Origin: Fidelibacterota bacterium | Lineage (GTDB): Bacteria > Fidelibacterota > UBA2242 | DNA: 9,095 nucleotides | Assembly: GCA_003527965.1 (NCBI GenBank) | Contig: DPVY01000293.1 | Span: 1 to 9,095, forward strand | Direction: 5' to 3' | Part shown: one piece after another, positions 1 to 7,297 of the stretch | Layout: each line of letters begins with the position of its first letter | How positions within the stretch are numbered: position 1 is the stretch's first letter | The notes under the pieces: model-generated | Told to the model about the DNA's origin: nothing | The model's database searches: none | Seen by the model: only the letters and a program-made list of their open reading frames with translations | Made by a program: the position numbers and the translations under genes

Positions 1-567
1 TTGGCGGGATTTGATATGATCATCTCCCGGACCGGATATACCGGGGAAAAGGGATTCGAATTGTATCATGATCCCTCAAAAGGGGCTGAATTATGGGATA
101 AGATATTTGCAGCCGGACAGGAATTCGGGATTCAACCGATCGGTCTGGGTGCCCGGGATACCTTGCGACTGGAGATGAAATATTGTCTGTATGGCAATGA
201 TATTGATCAAACCACCAATCCCTTGGAAGCGGGGCTTGGATGGATAACGAAACTGAAAAAGGATGATTTTAACGGAAAAGCAGAACTGCTGCGGATCAAG
301 GAAGCCGGTCTGCGCCGTAAATTGATTGCCTTTGAAATGATTGATAGAGCTATCCCCCGACACGGCTATCCCATGATTGTTGGTGAAGATGAGGTTGGTG
401 TCGTCACTAGCGGAACCCAGTCGCCTTCACTGAATACCGGAATCGGATTAGGATACCTGGCGAGTGAATACACCAAACCGGGGACCGAAATATTAATAGA
501 TATCAGAGGGCGAAAATTGAAAGCCCGGGTTATAAAACCGCCTTTTGTGCCTTCCCATACAATATGA
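1..567 (+). CDS. gcvT: Aminomethyltransferase (glycine cleavage system T protein), 3' part only
   Basis: This is the C-terminal 188 codons of GcvT, the tetrahydrofolate-dependent aminomethyltransferase of the glycine cleavage system. It takes the aminomethyl group from lipoyl-GcvH, releasing ammonia and making 5,10-methylene-THF in the cytosol. The conserved family blocks are visible: RTGYTGEKGFELY at residues 10-22, GLGARDTLRLE near 48-58, NPLEAGLGW near 73-81, the C-terminal beta-barrel segment EMIDRAIPRHGYP near 112-124, then VVTSGTQSP and a KPPFVPS end. The family is usually about 360 residues, so roughly the first half lies upstream of the window. The TTG at position 1 is an internal Leu codon, not a start. 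The stop overlaps the ftsK start as ATGA, which suggests translational coupling. Identification is firm; the paralogous folate-binding protein YgfZ lacks this motif set. Confidence 0.95.
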   Translation: MAGFDMIISRTGYTGEKGFELYHDPSKGAELWDKIFAAGQEFGIQPIGLGARDTLRLEMKYCLYGNDIDQTTNPLEAGLGWITKLKKDDFNGKAELLRIKEAGLRRKLIAFEMIDRAIPRHGYPMIVGEDEVGVVTSGTQSPSLNTGIGLGYLASEYTKPGTEILIDIRGRKLKARVIKPPFVPSHTI

Positions 568-2855
568 GTGAAAAACGACAAGAAATCACCGGTTTATTAT
601 TAATCGGGCTGGGTGTTCTCGTATTCCTAAGCCTGATCTCCTATAATCCTTTGGAAGAACCGACCATTTCGAAGAATGTAGTGATCAGCAATTGGATGGG
701 AATTCTCGGCGTCTTTATTGCGCACTATTTAATCAAATTTACCATCGGAGCAGCGGCTTTTATTCTGCCGCTACTGCTTGTTATATGGGGCTGGTGGATC
801 TTTGCCAAACGAAATTTGTGGGTAATAATCCGCTTTACAATTTACATTGTTCTGCTGGCTCTTTTAGTATCAATCGCCCTGGCCTTACCGGCTGTCAGGC
901 AGCGTGTCATCAGTTCGATAGGTTTTCGCTATAGTGGATATGTCGGTGGGATTATTGCGAAAACCTTCGTTGATTTTCTGGGGTTTTACGGCGCGGCGAT
1001 TTTTGTCGGGCTACTGACCCTGATTACCATCAGGGGATATTTTTCCTGGAGTTTTTACGGACCTTTCGACAGGCTTTTAAGCCGCAAACATCGCCAAAAA
1101 GAGCGCCCAAAAGAAGAAAAAACCGGACCCGGAGGCGGAAAACTTTTCAAGAGGAACAAACGTCAGGAGCTATCGGAAAAAGCACCGACTGCCGAATCAA
1201 CCGTGCCGAGAATAACTATCTCTCAGGAGGATATGGATCGACCTTTAGAACCGCCTAAACCCATACCCCGGCTAATGAAAAAACCAAAATCCGCAGTGGC
1301 GTCGTCTGAATTTACCGTTGATAAAGCCATTGGCGATAAAGACATTGAATCCGTGGATACATTGCAGGAAAACGTTATAAAGCGTGAATATGTGCTCCCG
1401 TCGCTGGAGTACCTTGACTATTCGGAAGATGCTTCTCAAAATGTGCCCCGGGAAGAGATGCTGGAAAATGCCCGGCTATTGGAAAATGCTCTGGAAACTT
1501 TCGGTGTAAACGGGCGGGTGGTGCATGTGTCGCCCGGTCCGGTGATTACACGTTATGAAATCGAACCGGCATCCGGTGTCAGGGTTAGCCGAATTGCCGG
1601 TCTGGCTGACGATCTGGCCCGTATCCTTTCAGCCAAGCGAATTCGGATAGTCGCTCCCATACCGGGAAAATCCGTCGTGGGAGTTGAGATACCCAACCGC
1701 CATCCGGCAATTGTATACCTGAAAAGTATTGTAGGGTCAAGACGTTTTGCCAATTCTGACTCTATATTAACCATTGCTTTGGGGAAGACAACATCCGGTG
1801 ATATATATACACTGGATTTGGCAAAAATGCCCCATTTACTCATTGCCGGTGCGACCGGTTCAGGGAAAAGTGTTTGCATTAACACTATCATCACCAGCAT
1901 ATTGTACCGGGCTAAACCTGATCAAGTTAAGTTTGTTATGATTGATCCGAAAAAACTGGAGCTGTCCGCCTACCGGGCGCTGGAAAAGTATCACCTGATT
2001 ACATCTGAAGACCTTGATGAATATATAATTACCCGGGCGGACAATGCGATTGTGGCATTAAGATCCATTGAAGCGGAAATGGAACGGCGCTATGAAATCC
2101 TGGCCGGCGCAACAGTCCGCAACATTGCCGAGTACAATCAAAAAGTAAAAAATGGTGATCAGGACAAGGAATTTTTACCTTATATCGTCGTGGTGGTTGA
2201 CGAACTGGCAGATTTGATGATGACTTCCGCCAAAGAGGTTGAAGAACCCATTACACGGCTGGCTCAAATGTCCCGGGCTGTGGGTATTCATCTGGTCATT
2301 GCCACTCAAAGACCTTCCGTGGATGTTATAACCGGTATTATTAAAGCGAATTTTCCGGCGCGGATCGCCTTCCAGGTAGCCTCAAAAGTTGATTCTCGGA
2401 CAATTCTCGATATTAACGGTGCGGAAAAACTTCTGGGGCGGGGTGATATGCTAATCACGACGCCTCAAAATCCCGAACCGGTACGCCTGCATAGCGCTTA
2501 TATTACGCTTAATGAATTGGAAAAAATTCTGGCTCATATTCAACGGCAACCGAAACCGGGCGAGATGGAATTACCCTCGGTTCAGGAAGAAAAATCCGAT
2601 GAATTTAATGGATTACTCAATAATGAGCGGGATCCGCTGTACTATGAAGCGCTGAGACTCGTGGTCACACATCAACAGGGCTCAATCTCACTTTTGCAGA
2701 GAAGATTGCGAGTCGGTTACTCACGGGCAGCCCGGCTAATCGATGAGTTGGAAGCCGCCGGAATTGTGGGGCCCTTCACCGGCAGTAAGGCGCGTAAGGT
2801 GCTTGTAGATGAGAATTATCTCGAAGATCTGGATGAAAGTCGTTATAGTGAATAG
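564..2855 (+). CDS. ftsK: DNA translocase FtsK/SpoIIIE
   Basis: This 763-residue membrane-anchored dsDNA translocase would move chromosome ends through the division septum and help dimer resolution. The N-terminus has four or five hydrophobic segments (about residues 9-27, 44-80, 87-110 and 135-157), matching the FtsK 4TM anchor. A charged Lys/Arg/Glu/Pro-rich linker spans about 165-280. The alpha domain covers about 298-390. The RecA-like motor has Walker A GATGSGKS at 429-436, IDPKKLELS from 460, Walker B IVVVVDE at 541-547, and the ATQRPSVDVITG block. The winged-helix gamma domain, which reads orienting sequences, starts near 690 (DPLYYEAL) and includes RRLRVGYSRAARLIDELE. The length is close to B. 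subtilis SpoIIIE, and the linker is much shorter than in E. coli FtsK. The start overlaps the gcvT stop by 4 bases, with no clear Shine-Dalgarno, so coupling is likely. The stretch after IDPKK (about 470-512) is of the longer Bacteroidota type. Confidence 0.97.
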   Translation: MSEKRQEITGLLLIGLGVLVFLSLISYNPLEEPTISKNVVISNWMGILGVFIAHYLIKFTIGAAAFILPLLLVIWGWWIFAKRNLWVIIRFTIYIVLLALLVSIALALPAVRQRVISSIGFRYSGYVGGIIAKTFVDFLGFYGAAIFVGLLTLITIRGYFSWSFYGPFDRLLSRKHRQKERPKEEKTGPGGGKLFKRNKRQELSEKAPTAESTVPRITISQEDMDRPLEPPKPIPRLMKKPKSAVASSEFTVDKAIGDKDIESVDTLQENVIKREYVLPSLEYLDYSEDASQNVPREEMLENARLLENALETFGVNGRVVHVSPGPVITRYEIEPASGVRVSRIAGLADDLARILSAKRIRIVAPIPGKSVVGVEIPNRHPAIVYLKSIVGSRRFANSDSILTIALGKTTSGDIYTLDLAKMPHLLIAGATGSGKSVCINTIITSILYRAKPDQVKFVMIDPKKLELSAYRALEKYHLITSEDLDEYIITRADNAIVALRSIEAEMERRYEILAGATVRNIAEYNQKVKNGDQDKEFLPYIVVVVDELADLMMTSAKEVEEPITRLAQMSRAVGIHLVIATQRPSVDVITGIIKANFPARIAFQVASKVDSRTILDINGAEKLLGRGDMLITTPQNPEPVRLHSAYITLNELEKILAHIQRQPKPGEMELPSVQEEKSDEFNGLLNNERDPLYYEALRLVVTHQQGSISLLQRRLRVGYSRAARLIDELEAAGIVGPFTGSKARKVLVDENYLEDLDESRYSE

Positions 2856-3480
2856 ACTATGTCTGATTCTAATTATCAGTACTTTGATTGTCGGCGCCTA
2901 TGCTGCTGATCCGGGAGACCGGCAATTGCTTGAACGGCTCTCGGATTATTATTATGCTAAAACGCCCCTTGTATTGACCTTCGAGATTATTCAATATTTT
3001 GATGAAGCAGATTCTCAATCCCTTATCGGGACATTCTATATGAGTAGTGCTGATAAATTCCGCACTGACTTTATAGATCAGGAAATCATTTTTGATGGTG
3101 AATGGCTGTGGAGCTGGGATCAGGAAAATGATCAGGTCGTTGTTGAAACGCTGGATCCTCAATCCAGTTTGAAGTTTATTTATGATATGCTGCGCGGCAA
3201 CTGGGAATCCTTTATTATCAACCGGATGGATTCGATCCAAACGGATAGTTTAACGGTAATGGAATTGCGAACAGCCGATGAAAATGCTTATTTTAAAATT
3301 ATCCACTTGAATATAAATACTACTACCAAAGAATTGCTTTCGGCGGATTATTTGGATTATAAAGACGGCAAAACGGAGATCAGGTTTAGCTCTCCCGAAC
3401 GACTCGACAAAGAGTCCGGGCAAACTTTTTTCGATACTAAACGGTATGAGAACAAGGAGATCATTGATCTAAGACCATGA
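2833..3480 (+). CDS. lolA: LolA-like outer-membrane lipoprotein carrier protein
   Basis: This is a predicted periplasmic carrier that would take lipoproteins from the LolCDE-type transporter to the outer membrane. With the ATG at 2833 it has 215 residues and a clear signal peptide: Lys near the N-terminus, a hydrophobic core LCLILIISTLIVG at about 9-21, and an AYA-A type cleavage site near 24. No lipobox cysteine is present, so it should be soluble. The LolA/LolB-fold signature is visible as alternating strands with GTFYMSSADKFRTDF (about 66-80), then the IIFDGEWLWSWD block (85-96), and the terminal EIIDLR typical of LolA. Start choice is uncertain: ATG 2809 gives 8 more residues and GTG 2848 gives 5 fewer, all in frame. 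The gene begins inside ftsK, overlapping it by 23 bases from this start. Its stop overlaps the next start as ATGA. Overall similarity to E. coli LolA is low, so another LolA-fold periplasmic protein is possible. Confidence 0.8.
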   Translation: MKVVIVNRLCLILIISTLIVGAYAADPGDRQLLERLSDYYYAKTPLVLTFEIIQYFDEADSQSLIGTFYMSSADKFRTDFIDQEIIFDGEWLWSWDQENDQVVVETLDPQSSLKFIYDMLRGNWESFIINRMDSIQTDSLTVMELRTADENAYFKIIHLNINTTTKELLSADYLDYKDGKTEIRFSSPERLDKESGQTFFDTKRYENKEIIDLRP

Positions 3481-4496
3481 CCAAAAAATCCACTTCGACA
3501 CGACGTTTTTTCAATTATAAGACCCTGCTGGGAATCGGGATCAGCTTCCTGGGACTCTATCTGGGATTCCGGAAATTCGATGCCAGAGAGTTTTTTGCGT
3601 CGTTGCGGGAAACAGATCTGATTTTGTTCTTTCTCTCTATGCTTGTCATGGTATTTACCGTATTTCTGCGATCGATTCGCTGGAAATTTCTGGTAAATCC
3701 CCTGAAAAAAGTGCCGTTGAAAGATTTGTTTGGCTCCGAAATGGTCTGTTATTTCGGGAACAATGTATTTCCATTGCGCCTGGGCGAGGTGCTGCGGGCT
3801 TATTCGCTCAGCAAAATCACTAAATTATCAAGCGCCTCAATCTTTGGAACAATTGTCGTAGAACGGTTCCTCGATGTGTTGTTTTTTCTCATAATTCTGC
3901 CGGCGGCCGCCTTGCTGTTTCCGGCGATGCCCGTCTGGATCAGGTGGAGTGGCATTGTGTCCGGCGCCGTTTTGGTCGTATTGGTGTTGCTTTACTATTT
4001 ATATCAATATAAACAAGCTTCTTTCAGGCGGTATCTGAATCACAAACTTCATTCGTTGTCATATACCAAATTTCTTGATATTATCAGGAAGTTTCTGAGC
4101 GGAGTCAGAACGTTACGGAATACGCCCCATGCAGGTTTGATTGTATTTTGGACGGTGATCATCTGGGCGGTTAATATTTTTAATTACTGGCTCATCGGAA
4201 CATCACTGCATGTTTTTTTCTCCCTTCAAGAACTTTTACTGATTTTTTTCGTAACTTCTGCCATTATATCCATACCGTCGGCACCCGGTTATGTCGGAAC
4301 CTATCATGCGGGAGCGATTGGGATTCTGGTTATTTTGGGATATGAATTGAATCAGGCTCAGGTGATAGCCGTTATTTTACATGCCGCCGGATTTTTATCA
4401 CTTACTTTTATCGGTTTTATATACTTTTTAAAATATCATATAGCATTAAAAGAAACAACTGATATTAAAACACCTTATGTAGAATATGAAAACTAA
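3477..4496 (+). CDS. YbhN/AglD-type integral membrane protein (lysylphosphatidylglycerol synthase TM region family)
   Basis: This 339-residue polytopic inner-membrane protein belongs to the UPF0104 / LPG-synthase transmembrane family, related to the flippase half of MprF, YbhN and archaeal AglD. About eight hydrophobic segments can be read, including about residues 15-31, 47-64, 121-149, 158-176, 219-240, 250-266, 278-289 and 295-318. Family motifs are present: SIRWKFLVNP near 66-75, GNNVFPLRLGEVLRA at 94-108, VERFLDV at 128-134, and PSAPGYVGTYHAG at 267-279. The cytosolic aminoacyl-transferase domain of MprF is absent, so lysyl-PG synthesis is not expected. Lipid or isoprenoid-linked substrate movement is plausible but inferred. 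It starts within the lolA stop (ATGA), so it is probably cotranscribed with ftsK-lolA. Its last 100 bases turn sharply AT-rich, matching the polysaccharide locus that follows. The substrate cannot be assigned. Confidence 0.88.
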   Translation: MTKKSTSTRRFFNYKTLLGIGISFLGLYLGFRKFDAREFFASLRETDLILFFLSMLVMVFTVFLRSIRWKFLVNPLKKVPLKDLFGSEMVCYFGNNVFPLRLGEVLRAYSLSKITKLSSASIFGTIVVERFLDVLFFLIILPAAALLFPAMPVWIRWSGIVSGAVLVVLVLLYYLYQYKQASFRRYLNHKLHSLSYTKFLDIIRKFLSGVRTLRNTPHAGLIVFWTVIIWAVNIFNYWLIGTSLHVFFSLQELLLIFFVTSAIISIPSAPGYVGTYHAGAIGILVILGYELNQAQVIAVILHAAGFLSLTFIGFIYFLKYHIALKETTDIKTPYVEYEN

Positions 4497-4503
4497 AGAG
4501 GGG
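4497..4503 (+). promoter_or_regulatory. Shine-Dalgarno site for the SLBB exporter gene
   Basis: AGAGGGG lies four bases before the ATG at 4508 and directly after the TAA of the preceding gene. It is the clearest ribosome-binding site in the window. The upstream genes rely on overlapping stop-start codons instead, so this supports the ATG at 4508 and independent translation initiation of the export genes. Confidence 0.65.
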
Positions 4504-4507
4504 AAAA

Positions 4508-7282
4508 ATGAGTAAATTTATTAATTTAATGTATTCTATCTTTTTACTATTTTTTATATCCGGTATTGCTTTTGCACAGCAGAGTGGAGAGGTTCCTGTG
4601 AAAGTAAGGCAGGAAATTGCAGAATATGGTTTGACAACGGGGCAAGCTAAAAGAGAAGCGAAACGGTTAGGTATAGATATCACAAATCCTGAACAAGCCG
4701 CAGCAAAGGCCAGGGCAATGGGTCTGCCCGAATCAAAAATTCAGGAATTACTTCAAAGCGCTGAACAAACTATTAATGTAGAGAACCAAGAAGGGGATTC
4801 TCTCTGGCAGCAAGATTTGAAGGCTTTTGATATACGAGAGATGACTAAGGAAGTATCACAAGATACTATTAAGCAAGTTTATGAAGATGAAATTGAGGAA
4901 ATAAAGGCAAAGGAGGAGGTTCAAAAGCCGGAATTGAAATATTTCGGGTATGATTTATTTGAAAATATTCCCGAAGCTTTTCAACCTACTGAGACAGGTC
5001 CTGTTGATGAAGGTTATTTAGTAGGACCCGGGGATGTGCTTCGTCTGGTCGTTTGGGGTGCTACAGAATTTCAGTATGAATTAGCAGTGGATAAAGAGGG
5101 AAGAATTTATGTCCCCGGAGTTGGACAAACAACTATTGGAAATAAATCACTTTCTAAATGTAGAGAGAGTATGAAAAGGTGGCTGTCAAGAAAATATCAA
5201 GGATTAGAGGCTAAACCTCCAACTATATTTATGGATTTGACTGTAACCAGATTGCGTCCAATCCGAGTGTTTGTTTTAGGCGAAGTTGCGCGACCGGGTG
5301 GTTATACTATTAGCAGCTATTCGACCATTTTTAATGTGCTATATAGCGTTGGCGGTCCCCTGACACGAGGTTCATTGAGGGATATTCAATTAATTAGAAA
5401 CGGTAAAATAATTACTAGTGTGGACCTTTATGATTATTTATTAAAGGGGCATACGAATAAATCTATTAGATTACAAAATAATGATCATATTTTTATTCCT
5501 CTTAGAGGGAAAACCGTTGCAATTTCGGGGCAGGTTAATCGATCTGCTATTTATGAGTTAAAAGGAAATGAAAATGTTAGTAACTTGATAAATTATGCCG
5601 GCGGTCTTAAACCGGAAGCCTATATGAAAAGATTTCAGATTGAAAGAATTATTCCCTATAAGGAAAGAAAGGACCCATCAATTGCGAAAAAGGTAATAGA
5701 TGAAAATTTGACAGATGTAATTGAGGGGAAGGGAATAATAGATTTGGCAGATGGTGATAAGGTAAAAATATTTTCCATTCTCGATATTTTCGAAAATGTA
5801 GTAAAAATTGATGGCTCTGTTTATCAGCCGGGAACTTATGAATTGGGAGGATCTCTGCAAACTGTGAAAGATCTTATAATGAAGGCTGACAGCTTAACAG
5901 GAGAAGCATATCTTCCCAAAGCTGAACTTTATAGGTTAAATCTTGATGGCTCTGAGCGCTTAATTACCCTAAATCTTGAAAAAGCATTGGCCAATGATTC
6001 TTATAATAACATCTATCTTCAACGGGAAGATAGCCTCAGGATTTTTTCAGTACACGAAATTGAATATGGAAATAGAGTGTCTATTTCGGGAAAAGTGAGA
6101 AATCCGGGCTATTATTTTTTGGTTGACAGCATGACTGTCTATGATCTTTTGTTTAAAGGGGGCGGTTTACTTGATAGAGAATATTTAAGGGATGTTTATC
6201 TGGAAAGGGCTGATTTAGTTCGACAGGCTGATAATAATGTTAAGAAAAAAATTATACCTTTTAATCTGAAAGAGGTTTTGGAGAAAAAAGGCATTTCGAA
6301 TATGTTTCTTAGACCCCAAGATCAAATTATTATTTATCCTGTTGATGTCAAGGAATTCAGAAATCAATATGTTACTATTAATGGATTTGTAAAAAAACCG
6401 GGTAAATATTGGTTTAGGGAAAATATGAATCTGAAAGATTTAATATTACAGGCTGGTGGTTATAAGGAAGAGGCTTATCTTAGTGAGATCGAAGTAAATA
6501 GACCTGTGTATAGCGGCTCTGAGGAAAAATCATTAGATAAATATAAGAAATTTACTATTCAACTACCTTCTCTAAAGGGATTTGATGATGTCGATTTTTC
6601 AGTAGATAGTATGGCTGCAAGTTTGGAAGAATTGAGGAGATTTAGACTTGAGCCCAGAGATGTTGTATTTGTAAGGAAAAACCCCAATTATAAAGAAGAA
6701 GAGATGGTAAAAATTGAAGGTGAAGTTTTGTTTCCCGGTGAATATACTATTTTATATGAGGGAGAAACCCTATCCCGGCTTTTGAAACGAGCTGGAGGTT
6801 TAACTTCAAAAGCATACCCTGGCGGTGGTCGGTTTTATAGAAGAGGGGAACGATTGATTGCTAGTTTGGATAAAATTGCATCAGGACATAAAAAAGAAGA
6901 TATGGCATTACTTAATGGAGATAGAATAGTGATTCCTGAAAAGCCTAATGTAGTTGAAGTTAAGGGTAATGTTAATATTGAGGGCTTAATTAAATTTAGA
7001 GAAGGTAAAAACGTTATCTCTTATTTAGATTTTGCCGGTGGTGTTAAAAATGAAACAGAGGATATATTTATAACATATCCTAACGGTAGGACTAAAATAC
7101 TTAAAAGATTTTTAGGACATGCTATTACAAATCCCAAAGTTACAGATGGCTCGATGATATTTGTTGCGAAAAAACTACCTAAAGAGGGAAAAGAAAAAGT
7201 TGATATTAAAGGAACAATTACAGAATCAATGGCTTTACTATCAAGCGCTTTAACAATAATAATACTCGCACGTAATTTATAA
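4508..7282 (+). CDS. Outer-membrane polysaccharide export protein, Poly_export plus seven SLBB-like domains (Wza-related)
   Basis: This 924-residue secreted protein is likely the outer-membrane or periplasmic channel of a capsule/exopolysaccharide exporter. A signal peptide is clear: MSKF, a hydrophobic core to about residue 20, and AFA-QQ cleavage near 23. There is no lipobox cysteine, unlike E. coli Wza. Residues 30-88 form short charged helices. The Poly_export (PES) domain begins at GYLVGPGDVLRL (169-180) and runs to about 230. Seven SLBB-like units follow at about 253-300, 336-381, 431-480, 522-570, 620-668, 733-780 and 815-862. Each has a V.I.G.V..PG.Y opening, a Leu-rich helix ending in a GG, and usually a later 'gD.I.I' strand. 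The protein ends in a hydrophobic stretch (908-924, ALLSSALTIIIL). Wza has about 380 residues and far fewer SLBB units, so this is the long form known from the FCB group. The gene is AT-rich (18/60 GC at 5401-5460). The wzz-type gene starts 3 or 15 bases after the stop. Confidence 0.92.
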   Translation: MSKFINLMYSIFLLFFISGIAFAQQSGEVPVKVRQEIAEYGLTTGQAKREAKRLGIDITNPEQAAAKARAMGLPESKIQELLQSAEQTINVENQEGDSLWQQDLKAFDIREMTKEVSQDTIKQVYEDEIEEIKAKEEVQKPELKYFGYDLFENIPEAFQPTETGPVDEGYLVGPGDVLRLVVWGATEFQYELAVDKEGRIYVPGVGQTTIGNKSLSKCRESMKRWLSRKYQGLEAKPPTIFMDLTVTRLRPIRVFVLGEVARPGGYTISSYSTIFNVLYSVGGPLTRGSLRDIQLIRNGKIITSVDLYDYLLKGHTNKSIRLQNNDHIFIPLRGKTVAISGQVNRSAIYELKGNENVSNLINYAGGLKPEAYMKRFQIERIIPYKERKDPSIAKKVIDENLTDVIEGKGIIDLADGDKVKIFSILDIFENVVKIDGSVYQPGTYELGGSLQTVKDLIMKADSLTGEAYLPKAELYRLNLDGSERLITLNLEKALANDSYNNIYLQREDSLRIFSVHEIEYGNRVSISGKVRNPGYYFLVDSMTVYDLLFKGGGLLDREYLRDVYLERADLVRQADNNVKKKIIPFNLKEVLEKKGISNMFLRPQDQIIIYPVDVKEFRNQYVTINGFVKKPGKYWFRENMNLKDLILQAGGYKEEAYLSEIEVNRPVYSGSEEKSLDKYKKFTIQLPSLKGFDDVDFSVDSMAASLEELRRFRLEPRDVVFVRKNPNYKEEEMVKIEGEVLFPGEYTILYEGETLSRLLKRAGGLTSKAYPGGGRFYRRGERLIASLDKIASGHKKEDMALLNGDRIVIPEKPNVVEVKGNVNIEGLIKFREGKNVISYLDFAGGVKNETEDIFITYPNGRTKILKRFLGHAITNPKVTDGSMIFVAKKLPKEGKEKVDIKGTITESMALLSSALTIIILARNL
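5264..7174 (+). repeat. Seven diverged SLBB-like coding units in the exporter gene
   Basis: These are protein-level repeats and are not recognisable as nucleotide repeats. Unit openings in the protein are VFVLGEVARPGGY (253), VAISGQVNRSAIY (337), VKIDGSVYQPGTY (432), VSISGKVRNPGYY (524), VTINGFVKKPGKY (622), VKIEGEVLFPGEY (734) and VEVKGNVNIEGLI (816). Start-to-start spacing is about 82-112 residues. Closing strands such as NNDHIFIP (324), EDSLRIF (507), PQDQIIIYP (603) and NGDRIVIP (803) recur after each helix block. The last unit is the most degenerate and lacks the PG pair. Seven is a count by eye; a profile search might split or drop the third or seventh. Confidence 0.75.
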
Positions 7283-7297
7283 AATATGAGAGATAAA

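Noticed and set aside
692..934. 80-codon plus-strand frame inside the ftsK membrane domain
   Set aside because: It is fully contained in ftsK in another frame, and the ftsK frame gives the expected membrane segments.
1553..1900. 115-codon minus-strand open frame inside ftsK
   Set aside because: It is antisense to the conserved FtsK motor region, has no recognisable domain, and is a shadow of the real frame. The other minus-strand frames (for example 91-363, 2869-3240, 4465-4683 and 8889-9071) were rejected for the same reason.
3454..3460. AAGGAGA as ribosome-binding site for the YbhN-type gene
   Set aside because: It lies 16 bases before the ATG at 3477, too far for a standard site; the ATGA overlap with lolA explains initiation better.
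4395..4425. Possible promoter for the export genes: TTATCA at 4395-4400 and TATACT at 4420-4425
   Set aside because: The 19-base spacer is long, the region is very AT-rich so such matches are expected by chance, and FCB bacteria often use a different promoter consensus.
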